Both the position numbers and the translations under genes were made by a program. Source: Quercus robur (Eukaryota; Streptophyta; Magnoliopsida; Fagales; Fagaceae). Taken from it: a stretch of DNA of 64,000 nucleotides. The stretch lies in contig NC_065538.1 of the NCBI RefSeq assembly GCF_932294415.1, positions 23,144,957 to 23,208,956 on the forward strand. The letters run 5' to 3'. This document shows, piece by piece, positions 1-10,989 of the stretch; position 1 is the first letter of the stretch, and every line of letters begins with the position of its first letter. Under the pieces are notes generated by a model. It was not told where the DNA came from. It saw nothing but the letters and a program-made list of their open reading frames with translations, and searched no databases.

Positions 1-962
1 AGAGAAAAAGTAAGAGAGAGAGAGAGAGAGAGAGAAATGAATAATTTTTTTAGGTTTTGCATACCAGGTTGGAGCATGTTTTTGGGCTTTTAGTGGCTAA
101 AATAGCAACTGGGGGTTGTAAAACACCCCCCAATGCTAATGCTCTAATGCAACATCTTCTACAGAGTGATTGTGCCTAATTTAACTATCTGCCTCTGTAT
201 CTTGCTCTTGTTATCCAATTTCACTTGAATGAAACTACTTTCCCATAATAAAAAAAAATAAGAAAAAGAAGTGTGCAAGCTGGACAACAGTTAAAAAAGT
301 ACAGTCAACAGAGAATAACATAGTCAACACAATTAGTTACAGTTAGTTACCACTTACCACTATTATGCTAGCTGTCTCGAGTTAGTTAGGGGATTTGCAT
401 AAAACTTGATATGGCTATGAATTTGATTGGTAACCTTCAACAAACTTATATTTGTATATTTAAATTGTCTTTTTATGATTGATGATATAACAATTTGTAA
501 TTTTTTTTTTTTTTTGAGAATCTATCAATTTGTAAATTTAATGTAGTAAAACTTGTAGTACGTGTAGCACAACTCCTAAATTTTTGTTAGGGAAAGTCAA
601 GCAAATATATAGCAAGTGAAACAAATGATTTGTTTCCCTTTTAAACACTCTACTTTCTATTTTTAAAATGGATGGATTAAATTCTACCAACTCATCTCTA
701 TATCTAAATAAAGTTCATAAACAGTAATCCCCACTATGTTTTAACCTATTTTTGGACATGGAATTGCCAATAATTTGGAGATCAGCCAAAATTGTTCTGG
801 GAGGAATTTTTTTTTCCTTCAAGAATCAAATATTTTGGGAATATTAGTTAGGTTTCTACTTGCCGAGTCTTTAATATTTATAAAGCTATAAGGAGTTCTA
901 GGACAAAGTCTTTTCTATTTAACTTGGAATTTCTGGGAGTACTTTGGTAAGGGAAAGAAAAA
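1..962. other. AT-rich intergenic DNA
   Basis: No convincing gene. A short GA microsatellite lies at about 15-34. Around 200-260 a sequence resembling the tail of a plant LINE (a tract ending in AATAAAAAAAA) may be a retroposon remnant. Upstream of the next gene, a TATTTATAAAG stretch near 880 could be its TATA box, about 80 bp before the ATG. Confidence 0.4.
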
Positions 963-1246
963 ATGGAGAAAAAATTGATGTCTCTAGTTGTGCTACTTTG
1001 TTTAGTGATGGGGGTGGCTGGCTAGTATTCCACAGCTTCTCTTAAGAAATGCTAGCGTAAGTGCTTCTCTCTTTGTATTGTCACTCCCGACAGTTCAGCT
1101 ATCCTCTGCCCCGTGAAGTGCTTGAGACACTGCACCGTGTCCAGCTTTCCTATAGACTTTACTCATAGAGTCAACGTTTACTTCTGTAAGCTTGGTTGTG
1201 CCATGTCCTTGTGTACCAATATCAGCACCATATTATTTCCATGTAT

Positions 1247-1293
<47 letters not shown>

Positions 1294-1422
1294 CACTTTT
1301 TCATATTGTTTTAACTTTCTTTTTTGGCTTTGTTTCTTAATATTGTAGAGTAAGGACAAGTGGAAGCTTGTGTGGATTCATGCTCAGATACATGCCCCAA
1401 AGCTAAACCATACAATTTATGA
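963..1422 (+). pseudogene. thionin-like cysteine-rich secreted peptide, broken
   Basis: An ATG at 963 opens a reading frame with a typical short signal peptide (basic start, then about 14 hydrophobic residues, ending near residue 20). A cysteine-rich mature part follows, with the C-x3-C spacing of plant thionin-like proteins. In-frame TAG codons stand at 1023-1025 and 1053-1055. Past them the frame stays open and cysteine-rich to about 1230, followed by a CT-rich intron-like stretch. A second block at about 1355-1422 encodes a further C-x3-C-x3-C segment and ends in TGA at 1420-1422. The family is made of small secreted defence or pollen-associated peptides. With two stops next to the signal peptide this copy should not make a full product. 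The exon 1 donor and exon 2 acceptor are not certain. Recognition rests on cysteine pattern and layout, so family assignment is moderate. Confidence 0.6.
1251..1289. repeat. (CT)n microsatellite
   Basis: About 39 bp of uninterrupted CT repeats lie inside the presumed intron of the broken thionin-like gene. Confidence 0.9.
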
Positions 1423-1566
1423 AGGAATTTAGGTTTGGTTTACGTTGTTATATTGCAAATGAAACTAGCTAGTACTGTTCTTTAAATTCTAATAGCCTTG
1501 TTTAAAGAATCACACGGTAGGTTGTCTCACAAATTTTAATCTTGAGTCTAGATGCAATCCTTGTTA

Positions 1567-1570
<4 letters not shown>

Positions 1571-1604
<34 letters not shown>
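1571..1604. repeat. (AT)n microsatellite
   Basis: About 34 bp of pure AT dinucleotide repeat, just outside the 3' end of the first Helitron. Confidence 0.9.
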
Positions 1605-1606
<2 letters not shown>

Positions 1607-1620
1607 AATGAAAATAATAA

Positions 1621-4600
1621 CTAGTCGCTAACCCGTGCGATACACGGGAAAGCTATTGTATATGAATGTAAACTATTCTTTTTCTCTTCCTCTTTAATTG
1701 TTGATATGAAACATTAAATTACATAATGAAAAATAGAAATCAAACTTAAGTTTAAATTAAAATGAAGAATCAAATCTTTAACATCCTCAATTATCTATTA
1801 AATGTATGAAACACAAATTTAAAGAACTACTCAATCAATATTTCAAATAAATTGAAAGATAACTTTAAAGTGTTCTTTGTATCTTCTTCCTTTGTTGCTT
1901 TGTAGAAGTCACTAAATATGCCCTTTTGTTTTCCTTGATTATAGATGTTGGTGTGAGTTGTACATAACTTTGAACATAAACTTTTTGAAACTTTGTAAAA
2001 TCACCATCTTGTTCACTTGATAATTTGTTGTTACATTCATTTGAAGTATAACTAAGCCTGGCAATAGAACAGGTTGAGAAATGTATTACAACATATAGAA
2101 GTTAAAAATCAAATTTATAATTTTGCCATATTAAATAATACGTACTTCTGTCATTTTATCAAGCTGAATTGCTTTGTCAATTCCTTCAAAAGATTCAAAA
2201 ACTTTCTTGACGGTGAAGAATTCCCATCCATACTTGAGATTATAGTCATTTAGTTGTATTTGGAAAACAAATTCTTTTCCATTTAATTAATGAATATCAA
2301 TCAACTCATAATTTTATAGTTAAATTTTGTAAAAGCAGGTCTATAGTACATAAAGCAATGTTAAGGACACAATACTATTGTTCAAGGTTCTCTTTTTTCT
2401 TACCTTATTATCAGAGTCCCACATAATTTTTGTTATTTCACTAAGGGTTCTTTTGTAGACAACATATCCTTCCTTAATGTAATCCTTCCGTGGGTATCCA
2501 CCAAGCATAACGGCAATATTGACATCTTTACACGCTTCAACAACATCTGTGGTAGCAACCACACCTATTGAACCATATTCATGACATGAGTGAAGAAACC
2601 TGAGGGAAGAGAATAATTCTACCTACCTAGAATTAGCTCTCAAGATAAGGGACATACCTTTCAGAAGAGGAAAGGTAGCATTAGTCATTTCCATTCTTAT
2701 CCCATTCAAGGATTCAGCTGCCTGTTCAATATCAAGCAAGTGCAAAATCACAGCTTGTGCTACTATTATAATCTTTCTAATTTCTATGGTTAAACTTTTT
2801 TTCATGTCACTGTCCGTTTATTTAAGCAATTGTCGAACCATGCAAACTCTTTTTTATTTTTTTATTTTGTTTTGCGTAATTTATTTTCTTCTTTAATTTG
2901 AATCATGAGTGTGCTATTTGCTAAACAATAATTATAATAATGGATATAATCGGAAAAAGCTTGTAAAGGTTACTATGAACTCCGACAGTCCACCTCAATT
3001 TGTAATCGATAGGCCACCCATATCAGGTCCCTTCTATGCATCTCTAGGGTTGAACCAAAACCATCGGCAAGCAGCCCCACACTCTTAAGGTGGTTAAGTG
3101 CTGATTCCTACAAGGACATGAGTTTGGAAATTAAGTTAAGCATTTCAGTTGGTACAATATTGAGTTTTGATGACATACATATCAAACTAAGATTCAATAG
3201 TCAGAACCTGCAAACGATTCACTAAGGCTACTATGGAAACCTTTCCATCAAGGTCTAACTCATATGATCTAATCATGCTTAGAATTGGGACCATAGGCAC
3301 TTGAAACACCAACTTGTATTGATCATCCACACATCTGAACTTACATAAATTGAATAATTTCCCACAGCCCCATCAACTTTCTTTACTACTCTTCTAGTCC
3401 ACAGCAATAGCAGCCCAGCGGAGGCCCCTAAAGCTCCAAAGTGACACTAGTCCACAGATTAATAATCAATATGGTAAATCATTGTTACAATAGTGCAGCT
3501 AAAAACAAAAAACATTTGTACAGTACTATCAACTATTACCAAAACTATCTAAATGTTGTTTTATACTATATAAACCTATCTCACCATCAATGCCAATAAA
3601 ACTTTCTAAAAGCTTTGATTCCTTTGAAGTTATTAAGGGTAACAAACTCTAATCTTAATGCACAAACCTGCCATGAAATAAATCATTAAAAAAATCAAAA
3701 TTACTTCTCAAAGGGAATCGTATCAAAATCTCACCATCAATACCAATCCCAATATCAAACATATGACATTGAGAAAATAAGGCCAACAAAACATCTCACC
3801 TTGATTAAATCAACAACACAACATCGCATTTCCTACTTATCTTCCTCCTTACCACTCTCCATGTATTATGACTTCTAAAATAACAACAAAAAACCACTTA
3901 GGAATTTTATCAAACAGCTTGTGTACGTGTAAGAGAAACAACACTTAATGAAAGTGGACATCAATGAGAATGATCTTTTACTCTGCAATTCTTTAACTTT
4001 AGCTATCTTCTACCTTTTACATGGATTTAGATGTATATTATTGCCTACACAACAAAGCAAAAAACCCAACCCTGGTTTGAATATGCTTAATTTTTGTATT
4101 CTTTCTAATTAATATATAAAGAAAAAACAAAACAGAGATAAAAGAAACAAAAACCCCAACCCTGATCTGAATATGCTTAATTACAAATTTGCTAATAAAT
4201 TAAACTTACCTTGGGACTGTGACAATGGTTCAGAGCAATCATCGCTTTCACTTTGGCTCCTCCTCGGCTTCAAGAGAGACAGCCTTAGCCCCAACCCCTT
4301 CTTCGCACCAATGGACAGTGGCAAAGGTTCACAACAATCATCGCCCATTCTGCTCCTCCTTGGCTTATGTTGGATCGGATTTCGGCGTTATGTCTCAATC
4401 CTGACCATTCTCGGAATATATTGAGCCAGTCCAATCAATATATTTGAAAACATTGTAGTAGGAATGCCATAGCCCATAGAGGGTAGAGATTTAGAGTGAG
4501 AAAGGGAGTGCTTCTGCATTAGGTCTCTTTATAAAAGGAAGAGATTTCGTGCGTGAGGTTAAGGATTTGGGGGAAGGTTAGAGATTTAAAGAGAGAGGGA

Positions 4601-4765
4601 GTTCTTCTGCATTAGGAAGGGAGTCGGGGAGATATAGTATAGTCGGGCTAATTCTCTTTAAAAAAAATTAACTTAAATAAATAAAATTAAAAAATTAAAA
4701 AAGAAAAAGAAATACTGGTGACGTGGAAAATTGTGGGAGCTTCAAAAGCTTCGGTTTTATATATA
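1621..4765 (-). mobile_element. Helitron 1 (minus strand), carrying host gene pieces
   Basis: Read on the minus strand, the element ends in CTAG followed by T (plus-strand 1620-1624). The small hairpin CCCGTG...CACGGG (1632-1648) ends a few bases before the terminus, the standard Helitron 3' end. Its 5' region (plus strand about 4715-4765) has a TATATAAAACCGAAGC-type start shared with Helitrons 2 and 3 in this window. The initial TC is not visible because Helitron 2 sits directly against it, probably inside the TA run. No Rep/helicase ORF is present, so it is non-autonomous. It carries two exons of a malate dehydrogenase gene (2404-2760). The rest is anonymous AT-rich sequence. Confidence 0.75.
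2404..2760 (-). pseudogene. captured fragment of cytosolic NAD-malate dehydrogenase
   Basis: Two exon-like blocks on the minus strand match the N-terminal part of plant cytosolic malate dehydrogenase, which interconverts malate and oxaloacetate. Block A (2760 to 2658) encodes the stretch around VILHLLDI...AAESLNG...FPLLK. It stops at a GT donor (AAAG|GTATGT). Block B (2564 to 2404) follows an AG acceptor and continues in phase with [20 protein letters not shown] and a GGYPRK loop close to the family's GGFPRK. The codon split across the junction restores the conserved Gly. The sequence diverges after that loop, and the nucleotide-binding start and the catalytic half are missing. It lies inside Helitron 1 and keeps an intron, so the capture was of genomic DNA and not a cDNA. 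Confidence 0.8.
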
Positions 4766-5149
4766 CTAGTCGCTAACCCGTGCGATGCACGGGATTAACA
4801 AAAAAAAAAAAAAAAAACAATATTGCAATTATCATCTCCATAAAAATACATACATGCCGAAAAGATTAATACCACTACCATAGGTCCATTGGCAATGAAG
4901 TTATTTTCATAGTTACATATATACTATGAATAAACAAATAAACAAATTGCAATAATGATCGCAATCTTATTTTCATAATAAATAAATAGAATATAGTTAC
5001 CAATGTCAAATTCTTTTGCTATGCATCAAATAGAGTAGAGAAAGAACATAATACAACAAATCTGCATTATATAGTACATCATATATTTATTCAACATAAA
5101 ACATTGAGTTTTATAAATCTTCTTTGCTTGCTCACATTCCCAACCACGT

Positions 5150-5345
5150 CTCTTGTGCTAAGATACCATAGATATTGCTTTTTCAAAATCATGAATAGAC
5201 TTTGCCAATAAAGCCTTCTCCATGTCAAACCCTTTTGCTTTGCCTTGAAATAGTTCCTAGAAAACAGCTGCTTTACCCAAGTTAGGGGCTTTGAGAATAG
5301 AAGAAGATTTATAGTATTTGAGAAAGTGCGATAACCACAACATAT
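5150..5345 (-). pseudogene. possible captured alpha/beta-hydrolase (EMB8-like) fragment
   Basis: On the minus strand one frame reads through a conserved-looking stretch (KAPNLGKAAVF, then a TAG, then GKAKGFDMEKALLAKSIHDF and EKAISMVS, then another stop). A frame slip leads to a TRDVVGNV-like motif. This resembles the region before the catalytic Asp loop in plant alpha/beta-hydrolases annotated as embryogenesis-associated protein EMB8-like. The match is from memory of the family and could be wrong. Two stops and a frameshift show it is not functional. It lies in Helitron 2. Confidence 0.4.
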
Positions 5346-5993
5346 TGGTGTTATTTTCATATATAACAAATAACGAAATGTGGAAACACCATTACTAAAC
5401 AAAACCTATTCTTTAATCTCAGAAAGTATCATTAACAGGCAATTCTGTCAACTTCTTCTCTCTTTTCTTAAGGGAAAAAAAAAATTGCTTTACACCTACC
5501 ATAGGCAAAAGGACCATAATCCAAAGCTCTACCCAAATACAATTTAGGATAGTTAAGGACAACCAATATGAGAATCAACTTCAAAATAATTAAATAAGAA
5601 ATAAAGACCACCATAGCTCAATTTTTAAAGTAGCTTTCCTCATAGACACATGCATAAGAAATCACTATATCAGACGCATAAAGAATCAACATTTAAAGCA
5701 ACCCAAATGAGATTTCAAGAAAAATAAGCTCGATTATGAAACCCATATGTCATAGTAGTGAAGCTAAAATTTTCTTAACTGTGACTTATGAACAATTATG
5801 AAGCATATATAAATCATTAAACAAACTTTTTAAAAAATCAATGACATAGATAATCCATTTTCACAATCCTTTCTTCTACCAAAGTTCCAGACTTGTCCTG
5901 TAAATTCACCTACTTGGCTGCCCTGTTTTTAATTGATATAATGGTGGTTAGGATGTTGAGAGATAAGTAGAGACTCTTTTTACTTTCAAACAG

Positions 5994-6242
5994 GGTATAA
6001 TCAAGCCAAGTCTCACATGTGTATGAGATACAAATTGCAATGCCATCAACAGGATATAATATGTATGAGATACCCTCACTGAGATACAAATTGCAATACC
6101 TGGTCGATACCATATCTCAAAACAGGAGAAGCAGAGTAACCGTAAGATTTTCCATAACTCAAGGGTATCTCATAAGATTTTCCATAATCAAGCCAAGTCT
6201 CACATGTGTATGAGATACAAATTGCAATGCCATCAACAGGAA
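5994..6242. repeat. dispersed direct repeat of about 55 bp inside Helitron 2
   Basis: A block beginning TAATCAAGCCAAGTCTCACA occurs near 5997 and again near 6185. It is essentially identical for about 55 bp. The sequence between repeats part of the same motif in shorter pieces (ATGAGATAC, CAAATTGCAAT). Confidence 0.85.
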
Positions 6243-7087
6243 TAGACATAATAAGCATAGTAACTGTAAGAAACAGCAATTAAACTTCCTTAGCTCAAGG
6301 GTTCAATTGTTCCCCATATGCAGAATCCCACTAAGACCTAGCATCAAACACCTCACAGGCACAACCATTTAAATTGCCACAATGATTTCTTGTATACGAG
6401 TGTTTCAATTTAGGTCCACGACAACCGGTTGTCTGTGGGGGATAAGGTTCTTATTATAATAACAACAACTTTAGTGGGTGAGGCATTTATGAACACGATA
6501 CTTTATAGTTACATCAGAATCTTTCTGTGTCCTTGATCACTAAGGAGACACAGTAAACCAAGTGTGGTGGATAAATCATGACTAAAAGTCATATGATCCA
6601 TTGGTTAATACTAATAGGGCAATAGATGATCGTTCTTAGCTATAATAAAATATGAAGACGAAGCAGAAGAAGAGTTTGAAGAAGTTACCCATGACTGGAT
6701 TAGATTACGGCTTGCTCTTGCTCTTCTTCGTCATCTTCTTCTTTGACAATCTTTATCTTAACAAACTACACGCCCAAAAGAACACCATATGAGTTGTTAT
6801 TTCAGATTAGTTTACATCCCCAAAATCACGGATCTTCAAAATCGTTTTTTGCTTTTGGGTTGTGGGTTTGATATGGTCTGATTATGGTGGTTTACATCCC
6901 CAAAATCGCCCAAAATCGCGGATCTTCAAAATCCCATCTACACACTAAAATAAATGAATAAATTCTCAACATTTGGATAACCAAAAAAATCTAAAGCGCA
7001 TCCAAACAACTTCTAAGAAACCCAATGACCCAGAATCGAAATCATCAAGAAGGAAACGAAATAAAAAGCAATGGATTAGTAAAATAC

Positions 7088-7219
7088 CAACCGTAACCAA
7101 ACGCGGAGGTACCGTAAGTCGTTTTTGTAACGGCGATCGGAATCAAAGGTCTGTGCACACTTCTGCAAAAACCGTGGCAGCTTCTCATTCAGAACTTGCG
7201 AAGGTAGCGAATCCTTCAT
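7088..7219 (-). pseudogene. captured exon of a Mad3/BUB1-type spindle checkpoint gene
   Basis: From an ATG at 7219-7217 the minus strand encodes about 44 residues containing FLQKCAQTF, DRRYKNDLRYLRVWL. This is the start of the Mad3/BUB1 homology region I, a TPR-like segment of plant BUB1/BUBR1 checkpoint proteins that act at kinetochores. The frame runs to a possible donor (CGGTTG|GTATTT) and then into a stop. Nothing else of the gene is present. It lies near the 5' end of Helitron 2, as expected for a captured exon. There is no stop within the exon itself, so the capture may be recent. Confidence 0.65.
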
Positions 7220-7288
7220 CTTTCTGATCCCTCTGTATATACAAAAAGCCAAACAATCTCACTTTTTAAAACCATTAACAGAGCTACC

Positions 7289-7292
<4 letters not shown>

Positions 7293-7322
<30 letters not shown>
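7293..7322. repeat. (GA)n microsatellite
   Basis: About 30 bp of GA repeat in Helitron 2. Confidence 0.85.
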
Positions 7323-7325
<3 letters not shown>

Positions 7326-7645
7326 AGAGGCATACCGGAGCCATATGGTTGGTGATGCCTTCTTTCTAACTCAGACCTGACAGTATGGGGATGGCTTCTA
7401 GGCAGGATTGATTTTTAGTGTTGGGTTTTAGGGAAGGAGAAGGTAGAGAAAAAGAGACCAAAGAGGAACGGCAGAGCTTTTTTGGTGCTTATGTTTTTTT
7501 ATACTTAGGTTTTTATCGGGTTTTAGGAAAGGTTTTTCTTTGCTTATTTATTTATTTTTTTCATTTATGTTTTTTTTTTTAATATTGTGCTGACGTGGAA
7601 ATTTGTGGGAGCTTCAAAAGCTTCGGTTTTATATATATATATAGA

Positions 7646-8194
7646 CTAGCCTCTGAGCATGCGCTCATGAGCGTGCTCAGAGGCTCTTCTATTTTTTGTG
7701 TAAGGATTAATAATTTGCATTTATTATAATTTGAGATTTCTACTTTTTCCAATTAAAAAAAAAAAAAAAAAACACTAAGGGTGTAATGAATTTTATTTTT
7801 TTAATTGAAAAAAAAGAGGACAGAAGAAACAAATACATCGTGATGAAGTAAAAAAAAAAAAAAAAAAAAGAATACGTGAGGTGAGTTTTATAAACTGGAG
7901 GAGTTTTAAAACTAACAAAAGAGTAATCCTATTTTGTAGGGAGTTAGTGAGTAGAAGTAGGAATTTAAATCAACGTAAAAGTAGGAATTTATTATTTTTG
8001 TCAATTTACTATTAAAACCCCATTTTTAAGTTTTAAGTAGGGGTATTTTTGACAGTAAAAAAAAATAACTAACTTTCTTTTTCCAATTTACTATTTTAAT
8101 CCCATTTTTAAGTTGATAATTAATTAATTTAGGGGTATTTTTGACAGAGAAAAAAGCAATAACCAACTTTCTGAATCCTCTTAATATATACAGA
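7646..8194 (-). mobile_element. Helitron 3-type short element (second family), 549 bp
   Basis: On the minus strand it starts TCTGTATATATTAAGAGG (from 8194) and ends with a long near-perfect hairpin (7649-7684; outer 11-bp arms GCCTCTGAGCA/TGCTCAGAGGC and an inner 12-bp palindrome). The hairpin runs directly into CTAG followed by T. These are Helitron 5' TC and 3' CTRR-T signatures of a different family from Helitrons 1 and 2. It is non-coding. Internally a block of about 95 bp beginning near 7999 (CAATTTACTATT...GGGGTATTTTTGACAG) is repeated near 8085. Confidence 0.8.
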
Positions 8195-8220
8195 TAATAA
8201 TAATAATAATAATAATAATA
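8195..8220. repeat. (TAA)n microsatellite
   Basis: Pure TAA triplets directly at the 5' flank of the short Helitron. Confidence 0.85.
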
Positions 8221-8352
8221 TTGATAATAAAGAATAAACATTATTATCATGTGATTTGACTGAATTTATAATCTAATTTAAGGTAAATACTATCTCTTTT
8301 AATTCTATCACAGTATAATGTGAATAACAAAATCTAAATTTTTTTTAAAAAA

Positions 8353-8710
8353 AAGGCTAAAATGCAAAATTGACCCTCTAAGTTTTTTCAGATTTTATTT
8401 CAGTCCTCTAACTTTAATTTCGTTCATTTCACTCCTCTAAATTTCAGATTTATTTAATTAAGGTCTTTCCTTTAACTTTAGTTAAAATTTTTTGAAAAAA
8501 GAATCTGGAAAATATTTTTCAATTATTAATTGAAATTTGAAGAAAAATTTATATAACTAAAAAATTGACCACAACATATAACAAAAGTTGATGGAAAAGC
8601 CTTAATTGAATGAACTTGAAAGTTAGAGAACTGAAATGAACAAAAGCAAAGTTAGATGACTAAAATGAAATCTGAAGAAATTTAGAGGGTCAGTTTTGCA
8701 TTTTATCCTT
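8353..8710. mobile_element. MITE with about 110-bp terminal inverted repeats
   Basis: The left arm (AAGGCTAAAATGCAAAATTG...) and right arm (...CAGTTTTGCATTTTATCCTT) are inverted copies of one another over roughly 110 bp with scattered mismatches. The middle is AT-rich and non-coding. The flanks are A-runs, so a target duplication cannot be resolved. The superfamily is uncertain. Confidence 0.65.
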
Positions 8711-8750
8711 AAAAAAATGTAGAATTATTACTCTATGTGACATGAGTTCC

Positions 8751-8754
<4 letters not shown>

Positions 8755-8781
<27 letters not shown>

Positions 8782-8933
8782 GAGGAAGTTTCAACCTATG
8801 ACGTCCTCTTCTGATAAAGGCACTTTATCATCAAACTAAGACACCAATAAGTTTTTGGTATAGGCGGGGATTGAACCTCAAATCTCTTATTCAACCATAA
8901 GATACTTTACCAATTGAGCTAACGGAAACCCAT
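8755..8933 (-). mobile_element. tRNA-derived SINE with perfect target duplication
   Basis: On the minus strand it begins TGGGTTTCCGTTAGCTCAAT (box A-like). It continues to a box B-like GGTTCAATCCCC and ends in a poly(A) tail (plus-strand T-run from 8755). It is flanked by the identical 10-bp AGTTCCAAAA at 8745-8754 and 8934-8943. A shorter relative lies at 44807-44895. Confidence 0.85.
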
Positions 8934-8943
8934 AGTTCCAAAA

Positions 8944-9691
8944 CCAATATCAGAAAGTTCTAAACTCATACCTTTTTCCAATTAAGTGATAAAAATGCAA
9001 TTTATGTATCCTCCTATGTTACATATATTCGAAAATTTGCTACTAAATTAGTATTTATGATGATATTGTTCCCTTTTAAATAAATTTGATGCTAATAATT
9101 GGATGAAGGAAGTGGTTGGATTAAGAGACTTAAATTTATTTATTGTATATAATGTGTGAAGTATGAACTGTTCCTCTTTTGAGAATCTTCTGGCATGTTT
9201 TTACTTTGTAGGCAAGCTAACACATATTGATGAAGTGAAGGACTCTATGGAGACTTGTAGATAAAGCTACGAGAGGATCTATTAGTTGCTTCCTTTAATA
9301 TTTGCTTGTAATAATACCATCTTATGTTCTGAAAATAAAATAAAAGTTCAATACCACCGACCTTATAGTTGAGTGGTAAATTTTTTTTTTTTTTTTTTAG
9401 AATACTAACTATTTTAACACACACAGGGAGATGGAAAAAGATTTTAAAGAAACTGACAGTGATTTATATTCAAAAAGTATAACTCTTGGATTTACAGTTG
9501 AGTGGTAAATCTGTTCATCAAAAAAAAAAAAAAAAAAGTTGAGTGGTAAATCTTTCTATTTGTATGGTGCAATTCAGGGTTATTCAATCCATGGAAGGGA
9601 GGGCTACCCCTCTCATGTGTAGCCTATTTTAAAATGTATATTCTTAATAAAACAGAGATTTTCTTAGTTTCGACATAAATGAGAAGGTTAG
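8944..9691. other. AT-rich intergenic DNA
   Basis: No gene seen. Two short copies of a motif containing AGTTGAGTGGTAAAT (about 9367 and 9497, with a third at 9538) next to A- or T-runs look like tRNA-head fragments of decayed SINEs. Confidence 0.3.
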
Positions 9692-9701
9692 CCAATACCT
9701 G

Positions 9702-9979
9702 GGCAAAATTTGCCAAATAGTACGATTCTAAAAAAAATTTAGACGGATGGCATGCGTTTAAAGTTTATTAGTTAGTTGGACTATTTTTTGGATATCGAGT
9801 ATAGCAAAATCAACTTCCAGCCAAAATTGCTAAAATCGAGTATTGTAAACTCGATTTTGGCTAGAAGTCGATTTTACTGTACTTGATTTCCAAAAAACAG
9901 TCCAACTAACTAATAAACTTTGAACGCATGCCATCCACCTAAAATTTTCCCAATATTATACTGTTTGGCAAATTTTGCC
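9702..9979. mobile_element. MULE-type MITE, 278 bp, 10-bp target duplication
   Basis: It starts GGCAAAATTTGCC and ends GGCAAATTTTGCC, with inverted arms of about 100 bp. The flanks CCAATACCTG (9692-9701) and CCAATACATG (9980-9989) form a 10-bp target duplication with one mismatch. A relative with the same ends lies at 27937-28300. Confidence 0.8.
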
Positions 9980-9989
9980 CCAATACATG

Positions 9990-10800
9990 CCCAGCCCACT
10001 CTTGAAAAATATGTTTAATTTACAATGATAGAATCGTTGGGATTATTATACATGAATAAGTCATGTTAAAAGGTCTCATTATCAAAAATATTGTACTTTT
10101 TTTTTTTTGTTGAGAAACAACAATAGTGTACTAAAAAATTATCATGAAATGATTTTATGTTCTTATCAAGTACAACTTATATTGGTTTTTTGTTAAAGCT
10201 ATAAAATGATTAAAAGCCAAAATACAAGGTGGTTCTTAAAGTTTACCTTGCAAGCGTTTTCGGTCATTGAAGCTTTAAATGAGTACTATTAGTCCATAAG
10301 TTTCAAAAATGAGTAACTAATGAAATATGACACTAATTCTTTAAGTGCCATGACATCATTTTTAATATTAAAAAATTACACTTCTCCTCCATAATATATC
10401 ACCCTTTTAATGGGCCCAAATCAAACCCAGTATTCCCCAAATTCAAAACTAAACCCACCCACCTACACATCGTATACTGCAAAACTAATGTATTAGGGTA
10501 GAGAAGGAGTTTCCACTCGAATTTAGGATAAAAATATGGGAAATTATTTTGCACTCACTCTTCCTAATTTGAAAACATGCAGTCATTAGTCAAGTATACG
10601 GATATATATATATATAGACACACACGGATATGGTGCTTGGGAAACAAACTCCAATTCTTATTCATGCGATGCTTTAAGAAACTAAATTCCTTATCAAAAA
10701 TAGAAAAAGAAAGAAACTAAACCCAAAATATATAGTTAGTATAATATCAAGAAAACCAAGCAAACATGTAGAAAAGCACCAAAAGTCAATTTATATAATA
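9990..10800. other. AT-rich intergenic DNA
   Basis: No gene or clear element boundaries seen. Confidence 0.3.
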
Positions 10801-10832
10801 CTAGTCGCTAACCTGTGCGATACACGGAAAAA
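10801..10832 (-). mobile_element. Helitron 3' end, orphan
   Basis: CTAGTCGCTAACCTGTGCGA after an A at 10800 is the same 3' terminus as in Helitrons 1 and 2, but the hairpin is decayed by one base. I see no matching TATAAAACCGAAGC 5' end to the right, so the element is truncated or its other end has been lost. Confidence 0.6.
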
Positions 10833-10989
10833 CTATTGACTCTGAAAAAAAAAAAAAAAAAAAATTCAACAATGAGTAAATAGACATTTTGCTAGTTAGT
10901 ATTTTTTTTTTTTTTAAAAGAAGAAATATTTAACTTCTATACTTAGTTTAGAAGTGTTGTCTAACATTGAACGTTATTGAGTTGTAAGT

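Larger units (their letters stand above)
4766..7645 (-). mobile_element. Helitron 2 (minus strand), carrying host gene pieces
   Basis: On the minus strand the element starts TCTATATATATATATAAAAC (plus-strand 7645 leftward). It ends with the hairpin CCCGTGC-ATC-GCACGGG (4777-4793), seven more bases and CTAG (4766-4769), followed by T. Both ends fit Helitron rules and match the ends of Helitrons 1 and 3. The length is 2,880 bp with no Rep/helicase ORF, so it is non-autonomous. It carries a Mad3/BUB1 N-terminal exon (7088-7219) and a probable alpha/beta-hydrolase scrap (5150-5345). Its 3' end touches Helitron 1 and its 5' end touches the next Helitron. Confidence 0.85.

Noticed and set aside
6652-6792. 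Small membrane protein frame (46 codons) in Helitron 2
   Set aside because: Short Lys-rich start and hydrophobic run only; no family recognised and no context support.
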